From positions 1 to 64,000 of the forward strand of contig JAKFVT010000036.1 of assembly GCA_021732005.1 (NCBI GenBank): a stretch of 64,000 nucleotides of DNA, written 5' to 3'. Every line of letters begins with the position of its first letter. The stretch's first letter is position 1. The notes beneath the pieces were generated by a model. The model was not told the origin of the DNA. It saw only the letters and a list, made by a program, of their open reading frames with translations, and searched no databases. The position numbers and the translations under genes are program-made. Below, piece by piece: positions 46,134 to 54,704 of the stretch. This DNA comes from Mycobacterium sp. (GTDB lineage Bacteria > Actinomycetota > Actinomycetes > Mycobacteriales > Mycobacteriaceae).

Positions 46134-46678
46134 GCCCGCGCCGGGTAGCGACCGCGGTGGGGGCGGGGCTCTGCGCCCTGGTGATGGTCAGCGGCTGCGC
46201 CAAGACGGTGGATGGCATCGCGGCCAAGTCGGGTTCGGGCAGCGTGCCGCGCAACGACAACTCGGCGCAGCAGTACCCCAACCTGCTCAAGGAATGTGAC
46301 GTCCTCACCACCGACATCCTGGCCAAGACGGTGGGCGCGGACCCGCTCGACATCCAGAGCACCTTCGTGGGTGCGGTTTGCCGCTGGCAGGCCGCCAACC
46401 CGGCCGGCCTGGTCGACATCACCCGCTTCTGGTACGAGCAGGGCAGCCTCGACAACGAGCGGTCGGTCGGTCAGTTCCTCAAGTACCAGATCGAGAACCG
46501 GTCGATCGCCGGTGTGCCGTCGATCGTGATGCGGACCAGTGATCCCAACGGTGGCTGCGGCGTCGCCAGCGACGCCGGCGGTGTCGTCGGGTGGTGGGTC
46601 AACCCGCAGGCCCCCGGCATCGACGCGTGCGGTCAGGCCATCAAGCTGATGGAACTGACGCTGGCCACCAACTCCTAG
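46130..46678 (+). CDS. lprC: DUF3558 lipoprotein LprC
   Basis: A 182-residue lipoprotein (lipobox VSGC, Cys23) with a DUF3558-type domain: LLKECDVLTTDILAKTVG, VGAVCRWQAANPAGLVDITR and GGCGVASDAGG. The same family as LprB but distinct; the two probably form or regulate one surface complex. ATGA overlap with lprB. Its TAG shares the palindromic CTAG with the stop of the convergent SixA-like gene, leaving no room for a separate terminator. Confidence 0.92.
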   Translation: MSPRRVATAVGAGLCALVMVSGCAKTVDGIAAKSGSGSVPRNDNSAQQYPNLLKECDVLTTDILAKTVGADPLDIQSTFVGAVCRWQAANPAGLVDITRFWYEQGSLDNERSVGQFLKYQIENRSIAGVPSIVMRTSDPNGGCGVASDAGGVVGWWVNPQAPGIDACGQAIKLMELTLATNS

Positions 46679-47181
46679 CGCGGCACGTGGAATGAGGTCA
46701 GCTCGGCCCTGCCGAGCGCGAGCGCGGCCCAGCTGTCCGACAGGCGCAGCACGGCGATGGCCGACGTCGGGTACTTCGTCGAGATACCGTCGGCCGCGGC
46801 GCGATCCGAGCGGTCGGGATCGGCGAGGCCGAGCGACAGCTGGCTCATCGTCGGTTCGTGGCCGACCACCATCAGGGTCGCGACATCGTCGGGCACCTGG
46901 TTGATTTCGACGAGCATCGTTCCCGGGGTGGCGCCATAGAGCCGTTGGGAGTAGGTGACCGGCGCGGTGATACCGGTGCGCTCGAGGGTCTGGCGGGTGC
47001 GGGTCGCCGAGGAGCACAGCACCAGATCGATCGCCGGGATGTTGGCCCGCAGCCAGTCGCCGGCCAGACCGCCCTCTCGGATACCGCGGGACGCCAGGGG
47101 CCGGTCGTGGTCGGGCACCCCATTCGGATAGTCCGACTTGGCGTGGCGCATCAGGACGAGCGTGCGTTCTCCAGCAGTCAC
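46675..47181 (-). CDS. SixA-like phosphohistidine phosphatase
   Basis: A 168-residue histidine phosphatase, Rv1276c-like. The catalytic motif is LVLMRHAKSDYP (RHxK type, His13), the second conserved His is in VVGHEPTMSQLS and the substrate-loop arginines are in SSATRTRQTLE. It may remove phosphate from protein histidines or small phosphomonoesters. The GTG at 47181 has TAGCCT 6 bases before it, so the mRNA is probably leaderless. It is divergent from the Mre11-like gene and ends on the lprC stop. Confidence 0.9.
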   Translation of the reverse strand: MTAGERTLVLMRHAKSDYPNGVPDHDRPLASRGIREGGLAGDWLRANIPAIDLVLCSSATRTRQTLERTGITAPVTYSQRLYGATPGTMLVEINQVPDDVATLMVVGHEPTMSQLSLGLADPDRSDRAAADGISTKYPTSAIAVLRLSDSWAALALGRAELTSFHVPR

Positions 47182-47187
47182 CGGCCC

Positions 47188-47193
47188 AGGCTA
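47188..47193 (-). promoter_or_regulatory. Candidate -10 box of the SixA-like gene (leaderless)
   Basis: Minus-strand TAGCCT, 6 bases, GTG start. Confidence 0.5.
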
Positions 47194-47247
47194 AACCCCG
47201 ATCGGTACATGCCGGACGAGGTCCACGGACTTGTCGGCGCCGCGCCC

Positions 47248-47253
47248 TACACT
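47248..47253 (+). promoter_or_regulatory. Candidate -10 box of the Mre11/Rad50-like operon
   Basis: TACACT about 40 bases before the ATG at 47293; the resulting leader of about 33 bases contains AGGAAGGA as ribosome-binding site. Confidence 0.35.
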
Positions 47254-47292
47254 CGCCGCAGCACCCACCGAGAACAGGAAGGACGCCCGCGA

Positions 47293-48444
47293 ATGCGATT
47301 TCTGCACACCGCCGACTGGCAACTCGGCATGACGCGGCACTTCCTGGAAGGCGAAGCCCAGCCGCGGTACTCCGCGGCCCGGCGCGATGCGGTGGCCGGC
47401 CTCGGCGCGCTGGCGCGGCAGACCTCCGCGGAGTTCGTCGTCGTGGCCGGTGACGTGTTCGAGCACAACCAGCTTGCGCCCAAGGTGGTCAGCCAGTCCC
47501 TGGAAGCCATGCGCGCCATCGGCGTTCCGGTGTACCTGCTGCCGGGCAACCACGATCCGCTCGACGCGTCGTCGGTGTACACCAGTGCCCTCTTCCGGGC
47601 CGAGTGCCCGGACAACGTGACCGTGCTGGACCGCGACGGGGTGTTGGAGGTGCGTCCCGGGGTGCAGCTGGTCGCGGCGCCGTGGCGCACCAAGGCGCCG
47701 ACCACCGACCTGGCGGCCGCGGTGCTTGGGGACCTCCCGGCCGACGGCACCGCACGCGTTCTGGTCGCCCATGGCGGGGTGGACGTGCTCGATCCCGATC
47801 CCGGCAAGCCGTCGCTGATCAGGATGGCCGCGGTGGCCGACGCTGTCGAGCGCGGCGCGGTCCACTATGTCGCCCTGGGGGACAAGCACTCCCGCACCTG
47901 CGTCGGTGACAGCCGCAGGGTGTGGTACTCGGGCTCGCCGGAAGTGACCAACTTCGATGACGTCGAGGCCGATCCGGGTCATGTCCTGCTGGTCGACATC
48001 GACGAGGTGGACCCGGCGCATCCGGTCACCGTCGAATCCCACCATGTCGGACGGTGGCGGTTCGTCACGCTGCACCGGCAGGTCGACGACACCCGCGACA
48101 TCGCCGATCTCGACCTCAACCTGGATCTGCTGGCAGATAAGGACCGCACGGTCGTGCGGTTGGGGCTGACCGGCTCGCTGACGGTCACCGACCGTGCGGC
48201 GCTGGATGCCTGCCTGGACAAGTACGCCCGGTTGTTCGCCTGGTTGGGTACGTGGGAACGACACACCAACATCGCGGTGATGCCGGCCGACGGCGAGTTC
48301 GATGACCTCGGCATCGGTGGATTCGCCGCGGCCGCCGTCGACGAACTGGTGAACACCGCCCGCTCCGGTGACGACGCCGCCGCTCAGGACGCCCAGAGCG
48401 CACTCGGGCTGTTGCTGCGGCTGGCCGGGGGGAGTGCGGCGTGA
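47293..48444 (+). CDS. Mre11/SbcD-like metallophosphoesterase, Rv1277-like
   Basis: A 383-residue calcineurin-fold nuclease candidate. Motifs in order: HTADWQLG (motif I, where the usual D-x-H reads D-W-Q), GDVFEHN, PGNHDPLD, VAHGGVD and ALGDKHSR. Most metal ligands are present, but the His-to-Gln change in motif I is unusual for Mre11. The C-terminal 100 residues would be the capping and partner-binding part. GTGA overlap with the next gene shows that the two proteins are made together, as the SbcCD/Mre11-Rad50 complex is. ATG 47293 has AGGAAGGA upstream. Confidence 0.9.
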   Translation: MRFLHTADWQLGMTRHFLEGEAQPRYSAARRDAVAGLGALARQTSAEFVVVAGDVFEHNQLAPKVVSQSLEAMRAIGVPVYLLPGNHDPLDASSVYTSALFRAECPDNVTVLDRDGVLEVRPGVQLVAAPWRTKAPTTDLAAAVLGDLPADGTARVLVAHGGVDVLDPDPGKPSLIRMAAVADAVERGAVHYVALGDKHSRTCVGDSRRVWYSGSPEVTNFDDVEADPGHVLLVDIDEVDPAHPVTVESHHVGRWRFVTLHRQVDDTRDIADLDLNLDLLADKDRTVVRLGLTGSLTVTDRAALDACLDKYARLFAWLGTWERHTNIAVMPADGEFDDLGIGGFAAAAVDELVNTARSGDDAAAQDAQSALGLLLRLAGGSAA

Positions 48445-51062
48445 AACTGCACCGGCTGGCCTTGACCAACTATCGCGGAATCACCCACCGTGACATCCAG
48501 TTTCCGGACCACGGCGTGGTCGTCGTGTGCGGTGCCAATGAAATCGGCAAGACGTCGATGATCGAGGCGCTCGACCTGCTGCTGGAATCGAAGGACCGCT
48601 CGACGAAGAAAGACGTCAAGCAGGTCAAGCCGACGCACGCCGATGTCGGATCCGAAGTCCTGGCCGAAATCAGCACCGGCCCATACCGTTTCGTCTACCG
48701 AAAACGCTTCCACAAGAAGTGCGAGACCGAACTCACGATCTCGGCGCCCCGGCGCGAACAGCTCACCGGGGACGAGGCGCACGAGCGGGTGCTGGCCATG
48801 CTCGGTGAGACGGTCGACACCGAGCTGTGGCACGCGCAGCGGGTTCTGCAGGCCGGCTCGACGTCGGCGGTGGACCTGTCCGACTGTGATGCCCTCTCGC
48901 GGGCACTGGATTTGGCGGCGGGCGACGACGCGGCCCTCTCGGGCACCGAACCTCTTTTGATCGAACGGATCGACGCCGAATACGGCAAGTACTTCACTGC
49001 GACGGGCCGGCCGACCGGTGAGTGGGCGTCGGCGATCGCGCAACTGCGTGCGGCCGACGAGGACGTGGCCCGGTGCGCGGCCGCGGTCGCCGAAGTCGAC
49101 GAACGGGTGCGCAGGCATGCCGACCTCGCCGAACGGCAGGCCGCGCTGGCCGATCGCGGCCCGAGCGTAGCCCAGCGGCTGACCGCCGCCCAGACGGCGG
49201 CCGCCGCGCTGGCCGCGCTCGGCGACCAGCTGCGTCAAGCCGAGCTTGTCGCGACCGCGGCGCAGGGCACCTGTTCCGCATCGAGCGCCGCGCAGGCTGA
49301 ACGGGCTCGCCTGCGCGACGATGTGGCAGCGCGCACCGCCGCCGTCGCCGAGGTTCAAACGCGGCTGGCGGCGGCCATCGAGGCCGAACACACCGCCCGT
49401 GAAGTCGTCGAAATGGCTTGTGCGGCAGCGGCGGAATCGACCGCCGTCCTTGCCGCCGCTCAGGAGACCGTCGACGAGGCCCGTCGGGTGGTGGATGCGC
49501 TGGCCGCCGATGAGCAGGCGCAGCGCCTCGCCGCGCGGCTGGAGCGGATCGAGACGATCGAGCAGCAGCTGGCCACGCTGACCAAGGAGCTCTCCGAAAT
49601 CACGCTGACCAGCGACGTGATGGCCGATGTCGAGTCGGCCGCGGCACTCGTCGAGCGGATCGAGGCACAGCTCACCGCCACCGCGACCACGGTGGAGTTC
49701 ACGGCGGCCACCGACCTCGAGTTGAGGGTGGGGGGGCGGACCATCCGGCTGGCTGCGGGGCAGAGCTGGGCGCCGCCCACCTCATCGCCGACAGCCGTCG
49801 AGTTGGCCGGACTGCTCAGCGTGCGGATCGATCCGGGCGCAACCACCTCCGGTGTTCAGGCGAAACTGGAAGCGGCACAGCTGGTTCTGGCCGAGGCGCT
49901 GCGGCAGGGCGGCGCCGGCGACCTCGAGGGTGCGCGGGATCTCGACCGGCGCCGCCGGGAACTCGTCAGCAATCGCGATCAGTTGGCCGCGACACTGACC
50001 GGGTTGTGCGAAGACGAAGGGGTGGTGGAGATGCGCGCGCGGCTGGCATCTCTGCGTGAGGCGATCTCGCCTGTCCTGCTGGCCGCGGGTGTCGACGGTG
50101 CCGCCGCGCGCGCGGCCTTCGTGAGCGCCATCGAGGCGCGTGAAACCGCACGTGCCGACGCCGATCTGCATCAGCGCGCGATCGCCGGTGCCAACGTCCG
50201 GCTAACCGAAAGCAGCACAGCGGCAACGGTTCTGCGCGCCAAGGTGACCGACGCCAGTGTCGAACTCGACGCGTCGAAAGAGCGGCTGGCAGCATTGCGA
50301 GCCGACAGGGACGACGAGCAGCTGGCGGCGCAGGCGGCTGCCGACATCGAGGCTCAACGGCAGGCCGACGCCGCGGTGGCCGAGCTGGCGAGGGTCTATG
50401 CCGCATCGGATCCCGCTGCCGTGCAGGCCGAGCTGGCCGAGGCCAGCGCCGCGGCCGCCGCACTGGAAGGCGAGCACGCACAGGTGGGCCAGGCGCTCAA
50501 CGACATCACCGTCGTGCTCGGCATCATCGGCAACGAGGGGCGCCAGGGCAGCCTCGACACCGCCCAGATCGCCCGCGAGCATGCCTTCGCCGAGCATTCG
50601 CGGGTGTCTCGCCGGGCTCGGGCCGCGCAGTTGTTGCGGTCCGTGATGTCCCGGCACCGGGACAACACCCGGCAGCGATACGTCGCACCGTTCCGCAGCG
50701 AAATCGAGCGGCTGGGCCGCCCGGTGTTCGGGCCGAGCTTCGAAGTCGAGATCGACAGCGATCTGCGAATCTGCAACCGCACCTTGGACGGTCGGACCGT
50801 TCCCTACGACTCGCTGTCCGGCGGAGCGAAAGAACAACTCGGTATTCTGGCCCGGCTGGCGGGTGCGGCGCTGGTCGCGACGGAAGACTCCGTACCGGTG
50901 GTCATCGACGACGCGCTGGGCTTCACCGACCCCGACCGGCTGACCAAGATGGGTGCGGTGTTCGACACCGTCGGAGACAACGGACAGGTGATCGTGCTGA
51001 CCTGCACGCCGGCTCGCTACCTGGGCGTACAGGACGCTCACGTCATCGAACTGATCGCCTGA
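48441..51062 (+). CDS. SbcC/Rad50-like SMC-type ATPase, Rv1278-like
   Basis: An 873-residue ABC-type ATPase with split head. The N-terminal Walker A is CGANEIGKTSMIEALDLLL (about 32-50). Long Ala/Glu/Arg-rich coiled coils occupy about 190-405 and 480-700. The C-terminal signature is LSGGAKEQLGILARLA with Walker B VPVVIDDALGF. Between the coils lies a small beta-rich domain (about 410-460), not the CxxC zinc hook of Rad50; no CxxC exists in the protein. This is closer to YhaN-type ATPases. It is made with the Mre11-like partner and probably acts on DNA ends or structures. Confidence 0.9.
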   Translation: MKLHRLALTNYRGITHRDIQFPDHGVVVVCGANEIGKTSMIEALDLLLESKDRSTKKDVKQVKPTHADVGSEVLAEISTGPYRFVYRKRFHKKCETELTISAPRREQLTGDEAHERVLAMLGETVDTELWHAQRVLQAGSTSAVDLSDCDALSRALDLAAGDDAALSGTEPLLIERIDAEYGKYFTATGRPTGEWASAIAQLRAADEDVARCAAAVAEVDERVRRHADLAERQAALADRGPSVAQRLTAAQTAAAALAALGDQLRQAELVATAAQGTCSASSAAQAERARLRDDVAARTAAVAEVQTRLAAAIEAEHTAREVVEMACAAAAESTAVLAAAQETVDEARRVVDALAADEQAQRLAARLERIETIEQQLATLTKELSEITLTSDVMADVESAAALVERIEAQLTATATTVEFTAATDLELRVGGRTIRLAAGQSWAPPTSSPTAVELAGLLSVRIDPGATTSGVQAKLEAAQLVLAEALRQGGAGDLEGARDLDRRRRELVSNRDQLAATLTGLCEDEGVVEMRARLASLREAISPVLLAAGVDGAAARAAFVSAIEARETARADADLHQRAIAGANVRLTESSTAATVLRAKVTDASVELDASKERLAALRADRDDEQLAAQAAADIEAQRQADAAVAELARVYAASDPAAVQAELAEASAAAAALEGEHAQVGQALNDITVVLGIIGNEGRQGSLDTAQIAREHAFAEHSRVSRRARAAQLLRSVMSRHRDNTRQRYVAPFRSEIERLGRPVFGPSFEVEIDSDLRICNRTLDGRTVPYDSLSGGAKEQLGILARLAGAALVATEDSVPVVIDDALGFTDPDRLTKMGAVFDTVGDNGQVIVLTCTPARYLGVQDAHVIELIA

Positions 51063-51145
51063 GCCGGCGCCGAGTACGCCGCAAAGCATCTGGCATGTTG
51101 CTGTGTGATCTGGGTCATCACACCGGCATCAGGTAACGCGAATTA

Positions 51146-51172
51146 CAGGAGTTCGCCATGCAGATTAGCTAG
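51146..51172 (+). other. Four-codon ORF behind a strong ribosome-binding site (possible scar of a lost gene)
   Basis: CAGGAG at 51146-51151 is well spaced from ATG 51158, but the frame reads only MQIS before TAG at 51170-51172. It sits just where the Rv1278 homologue ends and the lower-GC acyl-AMP ligase begins, so it could be the start of a deleted gene such as the Rv1279 homologue, or a tiny leader ORF. Confidence 0.3.
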
Positions 51173-51181
51173 AAGATCTAA

Positions 51182-51187
51182 TAGTCT
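51182..51187 (+). promoter_or_regulatory. Candidate -10 box of the acyl-AMP ligase gene (leaderless)
   Basis: TAGTCT followed by 6 bases and ATG 51194. Just upstream, ATTAG (51164-51168) and CTAAT (51178-51182) form a small inverted repeat. Confidence 0.45.
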
Positions 51188-51193
51188 TTGTCG

Positions 51194-53041
51194 ATGCGTC
51201 GGGATAGCGTGTGCGGCAATACTACTGACGATCTGCTGGCGCGCTATGTGTCACCAGACGGAACGATTTCGGTACCGGACGACCTCACGCTGACATCGTT
51301 TCTGGCCGGCCATGCCGAGGCGGAAGACCACCACGCCGCCTACCGATTCATCGACTATTCGCGCGACCGTGAAGGCAGCGTCGAAGAGCTCAGCTGGCAG
51401 TCGCTGAAGGCGGCCACCAATGCTGTCGCGGCGAGGTTGCGGCAGGTCACCCAACCCGGCGACCGGGTGGCGATAATGGCCCCTCATGGATTGCACTACG
51501 TTATCGGGTTTTTCGCCGCCATCCACGCCGGCGCTATCGCCGTGCCGCTCTTCGTGCCAGCCCTCTCCGGGCACGCTGAGCGGCTGAGAGCGATCCTCTC
51601 CGATGCGGATCCCCGGGTTATCCTCACTACCGACAGCGCCGCCGAGTCGTTACGTGAGATGCTGCGCACCATAACCCCGGTCGAGCGGCCACGCGTCATC
51701 GCGGTTGACGCCGTGCCGGTTTCCTTCGGTGAAGACCTGACACGACCCGAGCAGGGTGCCGACGATATCGCCTACTTGCAGTACACCTCTGGATCGACGC
51801 GTACACCAGTCGGCGTGGAGATCACGCACCGGGCCGCCTGCACCAATGTCGCGCAGATGATCCTGGCCGGGCGGTTGGACATGGGAGTTCGCAGCGTGAG
51901 CTGGCTTCCGCTCTACCACGACATGGGACTGGTCATGACCATGTTCCCGATGCTGTGCGGAGGACAGATCACTCTGATGGATCCGATGGCATTCGTTCGA
52001 CGGCCGTATCGATGGATCCGGCAGCTTTCGGAGGAAGCGGTACATGGCCGAACATTCGCTGCCGCACCAAATTTCGCCTTCGCTCTGTGCGCCGAACGTG
52101 GTCTACCGCCGACTGGCGAGCGGCCAGATCTCAGCAACGTAGTCGGGTTGCTGAACGGTTCCGAACCCGTCACCATGGCCGCAATCGAGAAGTTCACCGC
52201 CGCCTTCACTGCGTATGGATTGCCTGCCACCGCGGTCAAACCCTCGTACGGAATGGCGGAGGCGACGTTGTCGGTGGCTAGCATCGCCGCCGACGGCGCG
52301 CCCTCCGCCGTTCATCTGGACCGGAACGCGTTGGCTCGTGGCCATGCCGTCCGGGTCGAAGCTGAGGCGCCGGGCAGCGTGTCCCTCGTATCCTGTGGAC
52401 ACCCGATACCCAACCAATGGCTCGTCATCGTCGACTCCGTTGCTGGTGCTGAGTTGCCCGACGGGTCGGTGGGCGAAATCTGGTTGCACGGCAACAATAT
52501 TGGGCGGGGATATTGGAGGCGCCCGGACGAGACGCTACGGGTGTTCGCCAACAAGCTTCAAACCCGTCTAGGGTCCTCGAGTCACGCCGAAGGTGTGGCC
52601 GACAATGGAACCTGGCTTGCAACTGGAGATCTCGGCGTTTACCTCGATGGTGAACTCTATGTGACCGGCCGTATCAAGGATCTGATCATCATCGACGGCC
52701 GCAACCACTACCCGGTCGACGTCGAAGCCACTGTCAGCAAGTCGACGCCGACCATTCGGGACGGTTTCGTTGCTGCCTTCGCCGTCAGTTCATCAGAGTG
52801 TGTCCGGGGCAGCGGGATGGCCGGCGAGCATCTTGTCGTCGTCGCCGAACGCGCGGTCGGCTCGAATCGGATGGAACCCACGCTCGTCGCGGAAGCGGTT
52901 CGGGCGGCGGTTGCCCGGACCCATCACATTCCGGTTAGCGACTTCCGTCTGGTGCCCGCTGGGGCGATACCGCGAACCACCAGTGGAAAGCTGGCCCGCA
53001 ATGCTTGTCGGACGGCCTATCTGGCCGGGGAATTCGACTAG
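51194..53041 (+). CDS. Fatty acyl-AMP ligase (FAAL, FadD family)
   Basis: A 615-residue adenylating enzyme that activates a long-chain fatty acid as acyl-AMP, normally for transfer to an acyl-carrier protein. Support: the AMP-binding loop LQYTSGSTRTPVGVEITH, SWLPLYHDMGLVMTMFPMLC, LLNGSEPVT, NNIGRGYWRRPDET, WLATGDLGVYLDGELYVTGR, DGRNHYPVDVE and the C-terminal catalytic lysine in TTSGKLARNA. The TSGSTRTPVGV and GRNHYPVD forms separate it from CoA ligases. No PKS, NRPS or carrier-protein gene lies beside it. Its codon use is clearly less GC-rich at third positions than neighbouring genes, suggesting transfer. It is tail-to-tail with the WS/DGAT gene, three bases apart. Confidence 0.9.
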   Translation: MRRDSVCGNTTDDLLARYVSPDGTISVPDDLTLTSFLAGHAEAEDHHAAYRFIDYSRDREGSVEELSWQSLKAATNAVAARLRQVTQPGDRVAIMAPHGLHYVIGFFAAIHAGAIAVPLFVPALSGHAERLRAILSDADPRVILTTDSAAESLREMLRTITPVERPRVIAVDAVPVSFGEDLTRPEQGADDIAYLQYTSGSTRTPVGVEITHRAACTNVAQMILAGRLDMGVRSVSWLPLYHDMGLVMTMFPMLCGGQITLMDPMAFVRRPYRWIRQLSEEAVHGRTFAAAPNFAFALCAERGLPPTGERPDLSNVVGLLNGSEPVTMAAIEKFTAAFTAYGLPATAVKPSYGMAEATLSVASIAADGAPSAVHLDRNALARGHAVRVEAEAPGSVSLVSCGHPIPNQWLVIVDSVAGAELPDGSVGEIWLHGNNIGRGYWRRPDETLRVFANKLQTRLGSSSHAEGVADNGTWLATGDLGVYLDGELYVTGRIKDLIIIDGRNHYPVDVEATVSKSTPTIRDGFVAAFAVSSSECVRGSGMAGEHLVVVAERAVGSNRMEPTLVAEAVRAAVARTHHIPVSDFRLVPAGAIPRTTSGKLARNACRTAYLAGEFD

Positions 53042-53044
53042 AGG

Positions 53045-54409
53045 TCAGTCGGCCAGCGCCAGAATTTCGTCGAAACTGTCGGCGAGGCAATCGCAGAACG
53101 CGTCGAAGTCCGGGATTGCGCCCGCGTCGACGTCGATGCCGAGGGCGCAGGTATCGACGTAGGTCAGCAAGGTCACGTTGACCGCCGAACCGATGGTCGG
53201 ACCGAACGCGTACTGCTTGCGTACCGCCGCGCCACCCAGATACACCGGCACGGGAACCCCCGGTACGTCACTGCACAGGAAGTCGACATGCCGCAGGATC
53301 GACCCGATGTACCAGCGCGGCATCGCGTTGAGGGCGCCCGCGATCAATTGCGTATACGGAATCGACTTTTCATTACGCACCCGGCCGGTGCACTCGTGGA
53401 TGCTCCTGATTCGTCGTGCCGGATCGATGATCCCGGCGTGAACGTCGAAGCGCATCAACGTGATCCGATTTCCGCCTGACTGGTCGTCTGCGGTGCGTAA
53501 GTTGATCGGCATCGTCAGATGCAGGTCGAAGACGCCGACACCGTGTTTGTCGTGGTAGCGGCGCAGACCGCCGGCCACCCCCGCGACGAACGCGTCGTTG
53601 AGCGCGCCACCGCTGCGGTGGGCGGCTTCACGAAGTCGCGGCATCGGAACATCGAGCACGCCGAGTTTGCGAACCAGCGTGCGGTTCGTCATCAGCGGAG
53701 AACCCGGCTTGTTGACCGGTCGGACAGTCCGGTACACCGACGCGGCCAGTTCACCCGCGGACTCGACGGTCTCCCGGGGCCGTCGAACGATGTTGAACAA
53801 CAACCTCGGAGCGATCTTGAGCGATTCGCTGACCAGCGTGCCGACCAAGCCGGCGTCGTAGCGCAGGGCGTCGCCGTAGCTCGCCAAGGGCTGGCGCACG
53901 GCAACGGCCGGTGCCACCGGCATCGCATCGACGGCCTGAGCATCCTCACTGAGATCGAAGAGCCGCATCGCGATCTGAACACCACCGACACCATCGGTCA
54001 GTGAGTGGTGGAATTTGCACAACACGGCAGCTGCACCGTCGTCGAGGCCCTCGACCAGGGTGACCTCCCACATCGGCCGGGCCCGGTCGAAGTCGGCCAT
54101 CGCGGCCAGTCGGGCCATCTCGAGCACACCATCGAGGTTTCCCGGCTCCGGCGCCGACACCCGGCGCATGTGATAGTCCAGATCGAAGTCGGGGGCATAC
54201 TCCCAGCGCGGCGGAGTCGGCGGCGGCGAGTTCACCACCCGCTGACGGAACATCGGCAGCTCGCGGCTGACGAGATCGAACCGCTCCCGCACCAGATCCC
54301 AATTCGGGGACCGGTCGAGAAGTATCACCGTCACCACCGTGGATCTCAGCCGCGGATCGGCTTCCATCGACCAGGTGAACGCATCTGTGTTACGCATGAA
54401 TTCGGTCAT
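53045..54409 (-). CDS. Wax ester synthase/diacylglycerol acyltransferase (WS/DGAT)
   Basis: A 454-residue acyl-CoA-dependent acyltransferase making triacylglycerol or wax esters. The active-site motif is HHSLTDGVGG (His134, His135, Asp139); NAFVAGV-like ALNDAFVAGVAGGLRRYHD and MPINLR are the other family blocks. Length is typical of mycobacterial Tgs proteins (about 450-470). The ATG has GGGAG upstream. The neighbouring acyl-AMP ligase could share a lipid pathway with it, although WS/DGAT use acyl-CoA. Upstream is an inverted repeat GTCACC/GGTGAC (54457-54477). Confidence 0.92.
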   Translation of the reverse strand: MTEFMRNTDAFTWSMEADPRLRSTVVTVILLDRSPNWDLVRERFDLVSRELPMFRQRVVNSPPPTPPRWEYAPDFDLDYHMRRVSAPEPGNLDGVLEMARLAAMADFDRARPMWEVTLVEGLDDGAAAVLCKFHHSLTDGVGGVQIAMRLFDLSEDAQAVDAMPVAPAVAVRQPLASYGDALRYDAGLVGTLVSESLKIAPRLLFNIVRRPRETVESAGELAASVYRTVRPVNKPGSPLMTNRTLVRKLGVLDVPMPRLREAAHRSGGALNDAFVAGVAGGLRRYHDKHGVGVFDLHLTMPINLRTADDQSGGNRITLMRFDVHAGIIDPARRIRSIHECTGRVRNEKSIPYTQLIAGALNAMPRWYIGSILRHVDFLCSDVPGVPVPVYLGGAAVRKQYAFGPTIGSAVNVTLLTYVDTCALGIDVDAGAIPDFDAFCDCLADSFDEILALAD

Positions 54410-54704
54410 GATGTGCTCCCACCATGAACGTACGACGCCGCGGCAGCGAGCAATACGTCACCGGGTCAGCTGGTGACTTTGTTCCCTAATACCGAGGTCC
54501 TCAGGCGGCGCTGCGGGAGGAGGAGCGTCAGCCCGCCGCGGGCAGTGGCACTCGCCGCGCACCCCACGTTCGAATCGGCGACGTCGCCCAGCTCGAGGGG
54601 CTTGCGCAGTGTCGACCGGTGTCCTCCAGGTATGTCGAGATCGACGAAATGTCGTGATCTACTCGCACTTTCGCGGCGAAAAGGCGGTTTGGGCGAGTGG
54701 GGAC
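54410..54704. other. 295-base region without a recognisable gene
   Basis: It separates the starts of the WS/DGAT gene from the stop of the DszC-like gene, both on the minus strand. It contains the inverted repeat GTCACC (54457-54462)/GGTGAC (54472-54477), possibly an operator for WS/DGAT, and an imperfect stem near 54639-54660 (GATCGACGA/TCGTGATC) that could end the DszC-like transcript. Short frames exist on both strands but none looks like a protein. Confidence 0.5.

Noticed and set aside
54466-54704. Possible small ORFs between WS/DGAT and the DszC-like gene
   Set aside because: Frames on both strands are short, Arg/Ser-rich and show no motif; no convincing start with ribosome-binding site.
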